A DNA stretch of 64,000 nucleotides, taken from NCBI RefSeq assembly GCF_011759365.1, contig NZ_JAARLZ010000009.1:62001-126000 (forward strand), read 5' to 3'. The position numbers and the translations under genes are program-made. Below are positions 1 to 10,386 of the stretch, piece after piece (the first letter of the stretch is position 1; every line of letters starts with the position of its first letter). The notes beneath the pieces were generated by a model that saw only the letters and a program-made list of their open reading frames with translations, had not been told where the DNA came from and searched no databases. The DNA comes from Luteibacter anthropi (GTDB lineage Bacteria > Pseudomonadota > Gammaproteobacteria > Xanthomonadales > Rhodanobacteraceae).

Positions 1-1478
<1,478 letters not shown>

Positions 1479-1940
1479 GCGCTCCGTAGTAAAGCAGTCC
1501 CTGTGGTGTTTCGCTCCGTAGGAAGGGCTCGCCTATCGGCCTCGCACTCGGCGCGTGAGCGTGGCGGCGAACGAGGCGACGGGGGCGGCCCTTGGCGCTC
1601 CGGCCTGCGGTGTCCCTCGGGAAAGGAGGAGCCGCTGCGCGGCTCAGTGTCTTATGGCTTCGCCCCTTCGGGCACGGTGAGCGGGCGGGGTTTTTCGACT
1701 CGGCTCCTGCCTCGGCGAAAAAGGCCGGCCTTCCTGGCCGGCCCCGCTACGCGGCCTTTTCCGCCCACTCCCCTCACCTCCATCAAGTCGCGCCAAGGGC
1801 CGCCCCCGCCGCCTCTCCACACGTCGCGGCAGCTTGTTGTAGGAGCGCGCCTGCGCGCGACCGGTTGTCGCGAACACCATCATCGTTTCGATACCACCGG
1901 TCGCGCGCAAGCACGCTCCTACAGAGATGCGGTGTCGCAA
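1479..1940 (+). repeat. Left arm of compound inverted repeat
   Basis: About 460 bp that recurs in inverted orientation at 3228-3724. The strongest block is 1573-1818, which matches the reverse complement of 3388-3631 almost base for base. It carries GCTCCGTAG, GGCCGCTGCG-like and GGCCGGCCTTCCTGGCCGGCC sub-palindromes and the CTCCATCAAGTCGCGCC motif. It ends in a REP pair (1838-1923), which also matches the REP pair of the other arm. No protein-coding function is apparent. It looks like a mosaic of small repeat modules rather than an IS element, since no transposase lies in either arm. Confidence 0.8.
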
Positions 1941-1998
1941 GACGGATCGCCGATGCGACCGGTGCCTCCTCACGACTAACCTGGCGTAACTACTGTCA

Positions 1999-2090
1999 TG
2001 TAGGAGCGCGCCTCGCGCGCGACAGCACCCTAGCGAAAAGACCGCTACCAAAGGGGTGGGAGCCGATCGCATCGGCGATAGCGTTTCGCG
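1999..2090 (-). repeat. REP plus detached repeat module
   Basis: A forward REP (1999-2022) followed by a module reading AAAGGGGTGGGAGCCGATCG (about 2049-2068). The module is the reverse complement of the GATCNGCNCCCACCCCTTCGG-type block that flanks the right arm (about 3730-3760) and recurs at about 19536-19560. It appears to be a shuffled piece of the same repeat family. Confidence 0.6.
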
Positions 2091-2368
2091 AAATGAGCCG
2101 ATAAAAAAGCCCATGCAACGTCATCGCGCTTACTGGCAAACCGAGGCGCTGGGTTCCTGCATGCGCAGGAACGACGAGCGTGTGGTGGCGATTTTTCAGA
2201 ATCCTTCCATATCCAAACGCGTGCGCAATTTGGTACGGTGTGCGCGTTGTCTGCTCGTTCGTTGACGGCTCGGCAGACAACCATCGCTCGACGTATCGAG
2301 AAAGACGCGGAACGGAGGTGCGACAACACCTCCGCCCGCTGACCAAACCAACCGCTTAGGAGTTGATT

Positions 2369-2437
2369 ATGGCTGTGCCAAATCTTAAGGCATTCTCACA
2401 CCCACCGTCTGTCCCGGACGGTCCAGGGACGTCCTAA
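2369..2437 (+). CDS. Possible 22-residue small ORF
   Basis: ATG at 2369 follows a good ribosome binding site (TTAGGAG, 7 nt spacing) and opens a frame MAVPNLKAFS... that ends with TAA at 2435-2437. It precedes the small-gene pair at 2645-3222 by about 200 bp, and that gap contains GC-rich inverted segments (GTCAGGACGCGG / GTTCGTCCTGA). It could be a leader peptide or a genuine small protein. I do not recognise it. The ribosome binding site is the only positive evidence. Confidence 0.3.
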   Translation: MAVPNLKAFSHPPSVPDGPGTS

Positions 2438-2644
2438 ACGCTCGTCAGGACGCGGCTAACGCCCGCGTTCGTCCTGATTTCTCACCGTTTCTGGCTCTGC
2501 CGTCCTACCCGGCGCGTAGCGCCCTGCCTGTGAGAAAACCGGACAAAGTGCGGGAATCGTGAGATCTCGTCGCCCGAGTCGATGAGGGGCACGGCCCTTG
2601 GCGTGCCCCGCTCGGAAGGCGGCGCTTTAGGGAAAACCAACGAC

Positions 2645-2935
2645 ATGAGTGATCCGAAAGACGAAGGCGTCCTCGGCGAGGGGAGCTTTGGCCTGAATGT
2701 CGAGGCCAGCATGGATACGTTGATGAATGACGCGACCGCGTGGCAGGCGTATGCGGAGGCGATGCAGTCGGTGTTGACCGAATACATGGCGGAAACGGAG
2801 TTGCCGAATCAGCGGTGCGTCGCCCGGGCGATGTCGGGTGTCAACGTGCTGTATCGCATGGGCCTGCAATGCACCAGGCAGGCGAACGTGCGGCGTATGT
2901 GGGATGAGGTGCGCGCGCTGGGAGGGGCGAAATGA
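2645..2935 (+). CDS. Small hypothetical protein in repeat-bounded cassette
   Basis: Unrecognised 96-residue protein starting MSDPKDEGVLGEGSFGLNVE. An upstream in-frame ATG at 2582 is possible, but the MSDP start fits better because the sequence before it reads like untranslated GC-rich DNA. The protein is predicted soluble and helical (WQAYAEAMQSVLTEYMAETE), with two cysteines and no signal peptide. It overlaps the next gene by 4 bp (ATGA), so the two are probably translationally coupled. The pair sits between the two inverted compound repeats, which suggests a small accessory cassette. Function unknown. Confidence 0.6.
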   Translation: MSDPKDEGVLGEGSFGLNVEASMDTLMNDATAWQAYAEAMQSVLTEYMAETELPNQRCVARAMSGVNVLYRMGLQCTRQANVRRMWDEVRALGGAK

Positions 2936-3222
2936 TCGTGGGGCTGTGGGAAGTGGGTGTGGCGCTGGTGTTGCTGGTGGTGAACCTGCTTGTCTACATG
3001 AGCAGTTATGGCCAGAGGTGTTCGCTGGCGACGGGGGCGCGGATGTTTTCGGTGTTGTCGTTTGTGGCGTTTATCGCCGGGTCGTTCGCCGTGGGGGATA
3101 TGGCGGCGCATGGGTGTCTGCTGCCGCGGGAGGAATGGCCGGGGATGGTGTTTGAAGCGGCCAGTGCGGGATTGGTGGGCGCGTCGCTAGGGGCGGTCTG
3201 GCTTTGGGGGATGTCGCGGTAG
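2932..3222 (+). CDS. Small hypothetical membrane protein
   Basis: 96 residues with three likely transmembrane helices: about 4-23 (VGVALVLLVVNLLVYM), 38-57 (FSVLSFVAFIAGSFAVG) and 72-93 (AASAGLVGASLGAVWLWG). It shares an ATGA junction with the upstream gene. I do not recognise a family. A soluble partner followed by a small membrane protein could be a regulator/membrane pair, holin-like, or an immunity-type pair, but nothing in the sequence decides between these. The gene ends 30 bp before the REP pair of the right inverted repeat arm. Confidence 0.6.
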   Translation: MIVGLWEVGVALVLLVVNLLVYMSSYGQRCSLATGARMFSVLSFVAFIAGSFAVGDMAAHGCLLPREEWPGMVFEAASAGLVGASLGAVWLWGMSR

Positions 3223-3227
3223 GAAGC

Positions 3228-3724
3228 GATGCGCCCGACGACACCGTATCCCTGTAGGAGCGCGCCTTGCGCGCGACCGGATGCATCGAAACGATGATGG
3301 TTTTCGCGACAACCGGTCGCGCGCAGGCGCGCTCCTACAGGGGTGCGGTAGCCCAAAGGTTTTCCCACACGACGACCTTGAGATGGGGAGAGGCGGCGGG
3401 GGCGGCCCTTGGCGCGACTTGATGGAGGTGAGGGGAGCGGGCGGAAAAGGCCCGAAGGGGGCCGGCCAGGAAGGCCGGCCTTTTTCGCCGAGGCAGGAGC
3501 CGAGTCGAAAAACCCGCCCGCTCCCCGGGCCCGAAGGGGCGCAAGCCATAAGACACTGAGCCGCGCAGCGGCTCCTCCTTTCCCGAGGGACACCGCAGGC
3601 CGGAGCGCCAAGGGCCGCCCCCGTCGCCTCTGAGCGGCCACGCCACAGGCGCCGAGTGCGAGGCCGTAAGGCGAGCCCTTGCTACGGAGCGATGCACAAC
3701 AAGGGCTGCTTTACTACGGAGCGC
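3228..3724 (-). repeat. Right arm of compound inverted repeat
   Basis: Inverted counterpart of 1479-1940. It contains a REP pair (3253-3339) and then the block 3388-3631, nearly identical to the reverse complement of 1573-1818. It continues through GCACTCGGCGCC and CTTTACTACGGAGC (to 3724), matching 1479-1572 in reverse. Small differences (for example CCCCTTCGGG versus CCGCTACGCGG around 3450-3465) show that the arms have diverged slightly. No ORF with a ribosome binding site lies in it. Confidence 0.8.
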
Positions 3725-3793
3725 AACATCGCCGATGTGATCGCCCCCCCTTCGGTAGGGAGGCAGCTTTCATCGGTGACGCAGCGTATCAAA

Positions 3794-3819
3794 CGGTCGC
3801 GCGCAAGCACGCTCCTACA
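3794..3819 (-). repeat. REP overlapping the end of mdtC
   Basis: Reverse-oriented REP (ACGGTCGCGCGCAAGCACGC...CTACA). Its CTA (3815-3817) is the TAG stop codon of the RND pump gene on the minus strand. Confidence 0.8.
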
Positions 3820-6800
3820 ACAGGGGTCGGGTGCGGAGGGCTTTGCGTTCCTGGCGGCGGGCCTTGCGGGCCTTCCAGCGGTCGGAGAGGCACGCGAAGA
3901 TCACGTACAGGGCCGGGGTGGAGAGGAGCGTGAGGCTCTGGGAGATGAGCAGGCCACCGATCATCGCGATGCCCAGCGGGCGACGCAGTTCGGAGCCTTC
4001 GCCCAGGCCGATGGCGAGGGGCAGCGCGGCAAGGATGGCGACCATGGTCGTCATCATGATCGGGCGGAAACGGACCAGACAGGCTTCGCGGATGGCTTCC
4101 TTCGGCGGCAGGTGATGTTCGCGCTGCGCTACCAGGGCGAAGTCGATCATCATGATGGCGTTTTTCTTCACGATGCCGATCAGGAGCACCAGTGCGATCA
4201 TCGCCACGACCGATAGCTCGGTATCGGTGATGACGAGGGCCGCCAGTGCGCCGACACCCGCTGCCGGCAGTGTCGAGAGAATCGTCACCGGGTGGATCAG
4301 GCTCTCGTAGAGCATGCCCATCAGCAGGTATACGGTGACGATGGCGGCGAGGATCAGCAGCGGCATGTCGCTCTGCGACTGCTGGAAGCGGCGGAAATCG
4401 CCGCCGGCTTCCAGGCGGATATCACCTGGCATGCGCAGGCCGTCGATGGTTTTCTGGATGACCACCATCGCCTCGCCCATGCTGGCATTCGGTGCGAGGT
4501 TGAAGCTCACGTCCATCGTCGTGTACTGGTCTTCGTGCACGATCTGCACGGGTGCGAGACCCGGAATCTGCCGCGCCAGTGCCGACATAGGCACCATCGC
4601 GCCGGAGGTGCTCGACTTCACGTAGAGCTGATTCAGCGCTTCGGGCGTCGCCGCCATCTGCGGCAACGAGTTGACGATGACGCGATATTGGTTGATGTCC
4701 GAGTAGATGGTGGACACCGCACGCTGGCCGAACGCGTTGTACAGCGCGCCGTCGATATCGCCGATGCCTACCCCGAGACGCGCGGCCGTGTCGCGGTCGA
4801 TCACGATGTTCTGACGCAGGCCGGCTGCATCGATGTCGCTGCCGACATCCTTCAGCACCTTGCTCTTCTTCAGTGCATCGACGAGCTTCGGCAGCCACAC
4901 CTGCAGTTCGCCGATATCATTGCCCTTGAGCGACACGGAGTACTGACCACCCTGCGACGAACCACCGCCGCCACCGGTCGGCAGGTCCTGGATGGGGCGC
5001 AGACGCAGGTTGAGGTCTGGATACTGGTTGGCCTTGGCCGACAGACGCGCCAGCGCATCGAACGTGGTATCCGTGCGCCCCTCCGCCATCGTCTTCAGTT
5101 CGATGTTGAAATTACCGGTGGAACCGGTACGACTGGTGCCCAGGCGCGAGCCGACGGCTTTCACGTCAGGATCGGCCAGCAGCATGTCGGTGAGGCGTGC
5201 CTGGCGGCTCATCATCTCGCCGAACGACACCGTGGAGCTGGCCGTGGCGCGCGCGGCGATCAGGCCCGTGTCCTGCGGCGGGAAGAAGCTGCCCTTCACC
5301 ATGCCGAACAGGAAGAAGGTGATGACGATGAGGCCCAGCGGCGTCAGCGCCATGAGCAGGGCATGGCGCAAGGTCCAGTCGAGCGCCGTGGCATAGGCCT
5401 TCACCATGCGCTCGTGCATGCGCTCCAGTGTGCGGCCCAGCTTCGATTCCGGTTCGTCGTTCTTGTGCGAGGTGAGGAAATGGCCGCACAGCGATGGCGT
5501 GAGCGTCAGCGAGACGACGGCCGATACGGTGATGGCCGCAATCAGCGTGACGGTGAATTCCTTGAAGAACATGCCGATGATGCCGGGCGCCAGCAGCAAC
5601 GGAATGAACACGGCCACCAGCGAACCGGTGATGGAGACGATGGTGAAGCCGATTTCGCGCGCACCAAGCAAAGCCGCCTCGAAGCGAGGGATGCCTTCGT
5701 CCATGTGACGGATCACGTTCTCGATGACCACGATGGCATCGTCCACCACGAAGCCGATCGCAATCACCAGCGCCAGCAGGGTGAGGTTGTTCAGCGTGTA
5801 CCCGAACGCGTACATCACCACGAAGGCACCGGCCAGGGACAATGGCACGGCAAGGCCGGCGATCACGGTGGGTGCGAGGCGCCGCAGGAACAGTGCCATG
5901 GTCATGATGACCATCGCCAGGCTGATGAAGAGCGTGGCCTGCACTTCGTGCAACGAAGCGCGGATGGTGGGCGTGCCGTCGAAGAAGGAATGCAGGCGCG
6001 CGCCTTCGGGCAGCCAGCTCTGCATGGTGGGCATGAGCGCCTTGACGCGGTCCACCGTGTCGATGACGTTCGCGTCCGACTTGCGGTACACATACATCAG
6101 GATGCCAGGGCGGCCGTTGAACCAGGCGGCCTGGTAGGCGTCCTGCTGGCCGTCGTAGACCTTGGCCACGTCCGACAGCCGCACCGGCACGCCGTTCTTG
6201 TTGGCGATGACCAGTTTCGCGAACTGGTCGGCCGTGTACAGCGAATCATTCGCCGTGACGGCGATATTGGTGTTGCCGTCGGTGAGGAAGCCCTGCGGCG
6301 AGGTGACGTTGGCGGCGGTGAGCGCGTTGCGCAGCTGGTCCGGCGACAGGCCCATGGCGTTCAGCGCGCGCAGGTTCACGTCCACGCGAATGGCCGGCGT
6401 GGCGCTGCCGGCGATATCCACAGTGGCAATGCCCTCCTGCTGGCGAAGCCGCTGCGCGAGGATGGAATCGGCGACGTTATAAAGATCCGTGCGCGCCATC
6501 GTGTCCGAGGTGAGCGCGAGCACGATGATGGGGTCATCGTTCGGGTTGGCCTTGGTGTACGACGGCGCATTGAGCAGGCCCGTCGGCAGGTCCGGCTGTG
6601 CGGAGTTGATGGCCGACTGCACGTCGCGTGCCGCCGAATCGATGTTCACGCCGTTCTGGAAGAACAGCAACACGAAGGTGGAACCTTCCGAGCTGTTGGA
6701 ACGCATCGACTCCACGCCCGGCACCTGGCCCAGGTGTCGTTCCAGCGGCGCAGCCACCGTGGACGCCATCGTGCTGGCATCCGCGCCCGACTGCTGGGCC

Positions 6801-6943
6801 TGCACGAAGATGGCGGGAAACTGGATGCCCGGCAACGCGGCCACGCCAAGCAGCGAATAACAGATAAGCCCCACGACAAAGATGCCGATGGCAAGCAGGG
6901 ACGTGCCGATCGGGCGGCGGATGAAGGGGCCGGAAATATTCAT
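3815..6943 (-). CDS. mdtC: RND multidrug efflux pump permease, MdtC-like
   Basis: Inner-membrane H+-driven RND transporter, 1042 residues, the usual family length. The N-terminus MNISGPFIRRPIGTSLLAIG holds the first transmembrane helix. It is followed by a large periplasmic loop, the TM4 motif around VVDDAIVVIENVIRHM with paired acidic residues, a second periplasmic loop (GGGGGSSQGG region) and the conserved VLLIGIVKKNAIMMIDFALV near the C-terminus. It is the last gene of a set mdtA-mdtB-mdtC, in which two different RND subunits share one adaptor, as in E. coli mdtABC and Pseudomonas muxABC. No outer-membrane channel gene follows; TolC would be encoded elsewhere. The stop codon lies in a REP element, and a hairpin terminator separates this gene from mdtB. 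Confidence 0.92.
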   Translation of the reverse strand: MNISGPFIRRPIGTSLLAIGIFVVGLICYSLLGVAALPGIQFPAIFVQAQQSGADASTMASTVAAPLERHLGQVPGVESMRSNSSEGSTFVLLFFQNGVNIDSAARDVQSAINSAQPDLPTGLLNAPSYTKANPNDDPIIVLALTSDTMARTDLYNVADSILAQRLRQQEGIATVDIAGSATPAIRVDVNLRALNAMGLSPDQLRNALTAANVTSPQGFLTDGNTNIAVTANDSLYTADQFAKLVIANKNGVPVRLSDVAKVYDGQQDAYQAAWFNGRPGILMYVYRKSDANVIDTVDRVKALMPTMQSWLPEGARLHSFFDGTPTIRASLHEVQATLFISLAMVIMTMALFLRRLAPTVIAGLAVPLSLAGAFVVMYAFGYTLNNLTLLALVIAIGFVVDDAIVVIENVIRHMDEGIPRFEAALLGAREIGFTIVSITGSLVAVFIPLLLAPGIIGMFFKEFTVTLIAAITVSAVVSLTLTPSLCGHFLTSHKNDEPESKLGRTLERMHERMVKAYATALDWTLRHALLMALTPLGLIVITFFLFGMVKGSFFPPQDTGLIAARATASSTVSFGEMMSRQARLTDMLLADPDVKAVGSRLGTSRTGSTGNFNIELKTMAEGRTDTTFDALARLSAKANQYPDLNLRLRPIQDLPTGGGGGSSQGGQYSVSLKGNDIGELQVWLPKLVDALKKSKVLKDVGSDIDAAGLRQNIVIDRDTAARLGVGIGDIDGALYNAFGQRAVSTIYSDINQYRVIVNSLPQMAATPEALNQLYVKSSTSGAMVPMSALARQIPGLAPVQIVHEDQYTTMDVSFNLAPNASMGEAMVVIQKTIDGLRMPGDIRLEAGGDFRRFQQSQSDMPLLILAAIVTVYLLMGMLYESLIHPVTILSTLPAAGVGALAALVITDTELSVVAMIALVLLIGIVKKNAIMMIDFALVAQREHHLPPKEAIREACLVRFRPIMMTTMVAILAALPLAIGLGEGSELRRPLGIAMIGGLLISQSLTLLSTPALYVIFACLSDRWKARKARRQERKALRTRPLL

Positions 6944-7004
6944 CGGGGACGCTGGGTGGGGAACGGGTGGGTACGCATCACGTTCCTACGAACGCACCAG
7001 TCGC

Positions 7005-7041
7005 AAAAAGGTTTCGCCGGGTGCTTGCGCACCCGGCGAGA
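7005..7041 (-). terminator. Hairpin terminator between mdtB and mdtC
   Basis: On the minus strand the stem CGCCGGGTGC / GCACCCGGCG (loop about 4 nt) is followed within five bases by five T residues. This looks like an intrinsic terminator or attenuator inside the efflux operon, 33 bp after the mdtB stop. Confidence 0.7.
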
Positions 7042-7074
7042 AGGTCAGGAGTCTGGTCTCGGCGCCTTGCGCCA

Positions 7075-10000
7075 TCAGCTCGCCGTCCGCGGCTCGGCGT
7101 GCGCCAGCGCTCGTCGGCGCTTGCGTTCTGCCAGCCAGTCGGAGAACCGCTCCATGTACAGATAGATGACGGGCGTGGTGTACAAGGTGACCAGCTGCGA
7201 GAGCAGCAGGCCGCCCACGATGGATACGCCCAGCGGCTTGCGCAGCTCCGAGCCGATGCCGTTGCCGAGTGCCAGCGGCAGTGCGCCGAGCAAGGCGGCC
7301 GCCGTGGTCATCATGATGGGGCGGAAACGCAGCAGGCAGGCGCGGCGGATGGCATCGGTGGCGTTCATGCCGGTGCGCTTCGCCTCGATGGCGAAGTCGA
7401 TCATCATGATCGCGTTCTTCTTCACGATACCGATCAGCAGCACGATACCCACGATGCCGTCCACCGACAGCGTCATGCCGCACATCAGCAGGGCCAGCAG
7501 CGCGCCCACACCAGCCGGCGGCAGCGTGGAGATGATCGTCAGCGGATGGATGTAGCTCTCGTAGAGCACGCCCAGCACGATATAGATCACGATGATCGCG
7601 GCCAGCAGCAGGAGCACTTCGTCACCCACCGACGTGGAGAACTCGGCGGCCTTGCCGATGAACTGGCCACGCACCTGCGGCGGGAAGTTGAGGTCCTTCT
7701 CCACTTCGTGGATGGCGGTCACGGCCTCGGACAGCGAGTAGCCCGGCGCCAGGTTGAACGAGATCGTCACGGCGGGAAGCTGCTGGAGATGGCTCACCAC
7801 CAGCGGCGCCGTGGTGACCTTGGCGCTGGCCAGCGACGCGATGGGAATGGTGCCGCCACCGCCTACCTGGAAGCCTACGTTGCCCGTGTTGCCGATACCC
7901 GACGGCGTGGCCGAGTTGCTCGATGCCAGCTGGCCGAAGCTGGTGGCATTGGAACCGGTGAGCGCGCCGTTGCCGTTGCCGCGCACGGTGAGCTTGTTGA
8001 GCAGGTCGGCGCTGGAACGGAACTCCGGCGACACCTCAAGCACCACGCGGTACTGGTTGAGCTGGGTGAAGATCGTGGAGATCTGGCGCTGGCCGAAGGC
8101 GTCGTACAGCGTGTCGTCGATGGTCTGCACCGGTACGCCGAGACGGCTGGCCGTATCGCGGTCGATGGTGAGCTTGAGCGCGGTGCCCTGGTCGGCGAGA
8201 TTGTTGTCAACGTCGGCCAGTTCCTTGCGCTTGCGCATCGCGGAGGTCATCTGCTGCGCAAAGCCCGCCACCTCCGTCGAGTTCACGTCGGAGAGCGAGT
8301 ACTGGTATTCCGTGGCGGACACCTGGCTGTCGAGGGTCACGTCCTGCACCGGCTTCAGGTACAGGGCCACGCCGGCAATGTTCGACACGGCCTTCTGCAA
8401 ACGCGGCAGCACCTTGTCGAGGCCGTCGCGGTCGCTGCGATCCTTCAGCACCAGCGAGATCTGGCCCTGGTTGAGCGTGGGGTTCACCGAACCGGCGCCG
8501 ATGAAGGCAGCCACGCCGGCCACGTCAGGGTCTTTCGCCAGCGCATCGGCCACGGCCTTGGTGCGTTGTTCCATCTGCGGGAAGGCGACGTTCTGGTCGG
8601 CCTGGACCACCGCCGTGATGAGACCCGTGTCCTGCTCGGGCAGCAGGCCCTTGGGGATCACGATGTAAAGCACCACGGTGAGCGCCACGGTCAGGGCCGC
8701 CACCAGCATGGTGAGCGGGCGATGGTCCAGTACCCAGTCGAGACTGCTGCCGTAGCCTTCGACGATGCGCGACCACGTGGTGTGCTTGCCCGCCGCAATG
8801 GCGTGCTCGTGGGCGTCTTCGGCTTCCGGCAGCTGGTCGGCCTTCAGCAGGTAGGCGCACATCATCGGGGTGAGGGTCAGCGAGACCAGCATCGAGATCG
8901 CCACCGCGATCGTCAGCACCCAGGCGAATTCGTGGAACAGGCGACCGGTAACGCCCGGCATCAGCAGCAGCGGCAGGAACACCGCGATCAGCGAGACGGT
9001 GAGCGAGAGCACCGTGAAGCCGATTTCCTTCGCGCCGATCTCGGCGGCCGTCTTGCCGTCGTAACCCTGCTCGATGTAGCGGACGATGTTCTCGATCATC
9101 ACGATCGCGTCGTCCACCACGAAGCCGGTGGCCACCGCCAGCGCCATCAGCGAGAGGTTATCGAGCGACATGCCCGCGAAGGCCATGACACCGAAGGTGC
9201 CCATCAGCGACAGCGGCACCGCCACCGACGGAATCACGGTGGCCCACAGGCGACGCAGGAAGACGAAGATCACCGCCACGACGAGGCAGACCGTAAGGAT
9301 CAGCGTGAACTGCACGTCCTCCACCGACGCGCGGATGGTGATGGTGCGGTCGGCGAACACCTTCAGGTGCACGTCGGCCGGCAGCACCTTCTGCAGGTCG
9401 GGAATGGTGGCGCGGATCTGCTTCACCGTCTGCACGATGTTCGCGCCGGGCTGGCGGCGGATATCGAGCAGCACGGCGGGCTTGCCGTTGGCCCAGGCGG
9501 CGAGCTGGTCGTTCTCCACGCCGTCGACCACGTTGGCCACGTCGGACAGACGCACCGGCGCGCCGTTCTTGTAGCTGATGATGGTGCCCTTGTAGTCGGC
9601 GGCATCGGCCAGCTGGTCGTTGGTGCCGATCGAATACGACTGGGTCTTGCCGTTCAGCGTGCCCTTGGGCGCGTTGACGTTGGCCTGGGTGAGCGCGCTG
9701 CGCACGTCCTCCATGGTGAGGCCGAGGTTTGCCAGCTGCGCGGGGTTGATCTGGATACGCACGGCTGGACGCACGTTGCCGGCGATGGACACCAGGCCCA
9801 CGCCCTGCACCTGCGACAGCTTCTGCGCGAGGATCGAGTCGGCGTAGTTGTTGACGTCACGCAGCGGCAGGCTGTCCGAGGTGAGCATCAGCGTCATGAT
9901 GGGCGCGTCGGCCGGGTTCACGCGGTTGTACACCGGCGGATACGGCAGGTTGTTCGGCAGGGTGCCGCGCGCCTGGTTGATCGCCGCCTGCACGTCCTGC

Positions 10001-10314
10001 GCCGCGATGTCGATGTCGCGGTCCATGTTGAACTGCAGCACGATCGTCGACAGGCCCGCCGACGAGTCGGAGCTCATCATGCTGAGGCCGGAGATCTGGC
10101 CGAAGTTGCGTTCCAGCGGCGTGGTGACCAGCGCGGCCATCGTGGTGGCGCTGGCACCGGGATACTGGGTGGTGACAACGAGGCTTGGCGCGTCGATTTC
10201 CGGCAGCGCCGAGACCGGCAGCTGGCGGTAACCGAGGATGCCCAGCAGCAGCACCGCCACCATGAGCAGCGAAGTTGCGATAGGTCGGCGAATGAAGAGT
10301 GTCGAAAAGCCCAC
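7075..10314 (-). CDS. mdtB: RND multidrug efflux pump permease, MdtB-like
   Basis: Second RND transporter of the mdtABC-type pump. The start chosen is the GTG at 10314, giving VGFSTLFIRRPIATSLLMVA. The longer frame from 10362 adds 16 residues unlike any RND N-terminus. Length is 1079 residues. Conserved features are FVVDDAIVMIENIVRYIEQG (TM4 region with the proton-relay aspartates), the FGQRQISTIFTQLNQYRVVL porter segment and VLLIGIVKKNAIMMIDFAIE. A glycine/serine/asparagine-rich insertion (NGNGALTGSNATSFG) lies in the second periplasmic loop. MdtB and MdtC probably form a heterotrimeric pump with MdtA. The gap to mdtA is 72 bp. Confidence 0.93.
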   Translation of the reverse strand: MGFSTLFIRRPIATSLLMVAVLLLGILGYRQLPVSALPEIDAPSLVVTTQYPGASATTMAALVTTPLERNFGQISGLSMMSSDSSAGLSTIVLQFNMDRDIDIAAQDVQAAINQARGTLPNNLPYPPVYNRVNPADAPIMTLMLTSDSLPLRDVNNYADSILAQKLSQVQGVGLVSIAGNVRPAVRIQINPAQLANLGLTMEDVRSALTQANVNAPKGTLNGKTQSYSIGTNDQLADAADYKGTIISYKNGAPVRLSDVANVVDGVENDQLAAWANGKPAVLLDIRRQPGANIVQTVKQIRATIPDLQKVLPADVHLKVFADRTITIRASVEDVQFTLILTVCLVVAVIFVFLRRLWATVIPSVAVPLSLMGTFGVMAFAGMSLDNLSLMALAVATGFVVDDAIVMIENIVRYIEQGYDGKTAAEIGAKEIGFTVLSLTVSLIAVFLPLLLMPGVTGRLFHEFAWVLTIAVAISMLVSLTLTPMMCAYLLKADQLPEAEDAHEHAIAAGKHTTWSRIVEGYGSSLDWVLDHRPLTMLVAALTVALTVVLYIVIPKGLLPEQDTGLITAVVQADQNVAFPQMEQRTKAVADALAKDPDVAGVAAFIGAGSVNPTLNQGQISLVLKDRSDRDGLDKVLPRLQKAVSNIAGVALYLKPVQDVTLDSQVSATEYQYSLSDVNSTEVAGFAQQMTSAMRKRKELADVDNNLADQGTALKLTIDRDTASRLGVPVQTIDDTLYDAFGQRQISTIFTQLNQYRVVLEVSPEFRSSADLLNKLTVRGNGNGALTGSNATSFGQLASSNSATPSGIGNTGNVGFQVGGGGTIPIASLASAKVTTAPLVVSHLQQLPAVTISFNLAPGYSLSEAVTAIHEVEKDLNFPPQVRGQFIGKAAEFSTSVGDEVLLLLAAIIVIYIVLGVLYESYIHPLTIISTLPPAGVGALLALLMCGMTLSVDGIVGIVLLIGIVKKNAIMMIDFAIEAKRTGMNATDAIRRACLLRFRPIMMTTAAALLGALPLALGNGIGSELRKPLGVSIVGGLLLSQLVTLYTTPVIYLYMERFSDWLAERKRRRALAHAEPRTAS

Positions 10315-10386
10315 GTTCTGGTCCTGGTGTGGCGGGTCCCGTGAGACCCGTGGGCGGCGCACCCGTGCCGGGCGCGCCGCGCGCTA

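Noticed and set aside
1479..3724. Insertion sequence with terminal inverted repeats.
   Set aside because: Arms are hundreds of bases long, contain REP pairs, and no transposase lies within; no target-site duplication was recognised.
4292..7165. 957-codon open frame on the plus strand opposite mdtC.
   Set aside because: His/Arg/Gly-rich translation with no domain; it is the antisense shadow of a clear RND gene caused by high GC.
6967..10344. 1125-codon open frame opposite mdtB.
   Set aside because: Same antisense artefact; the minus strand encodes a textbook RND permease.
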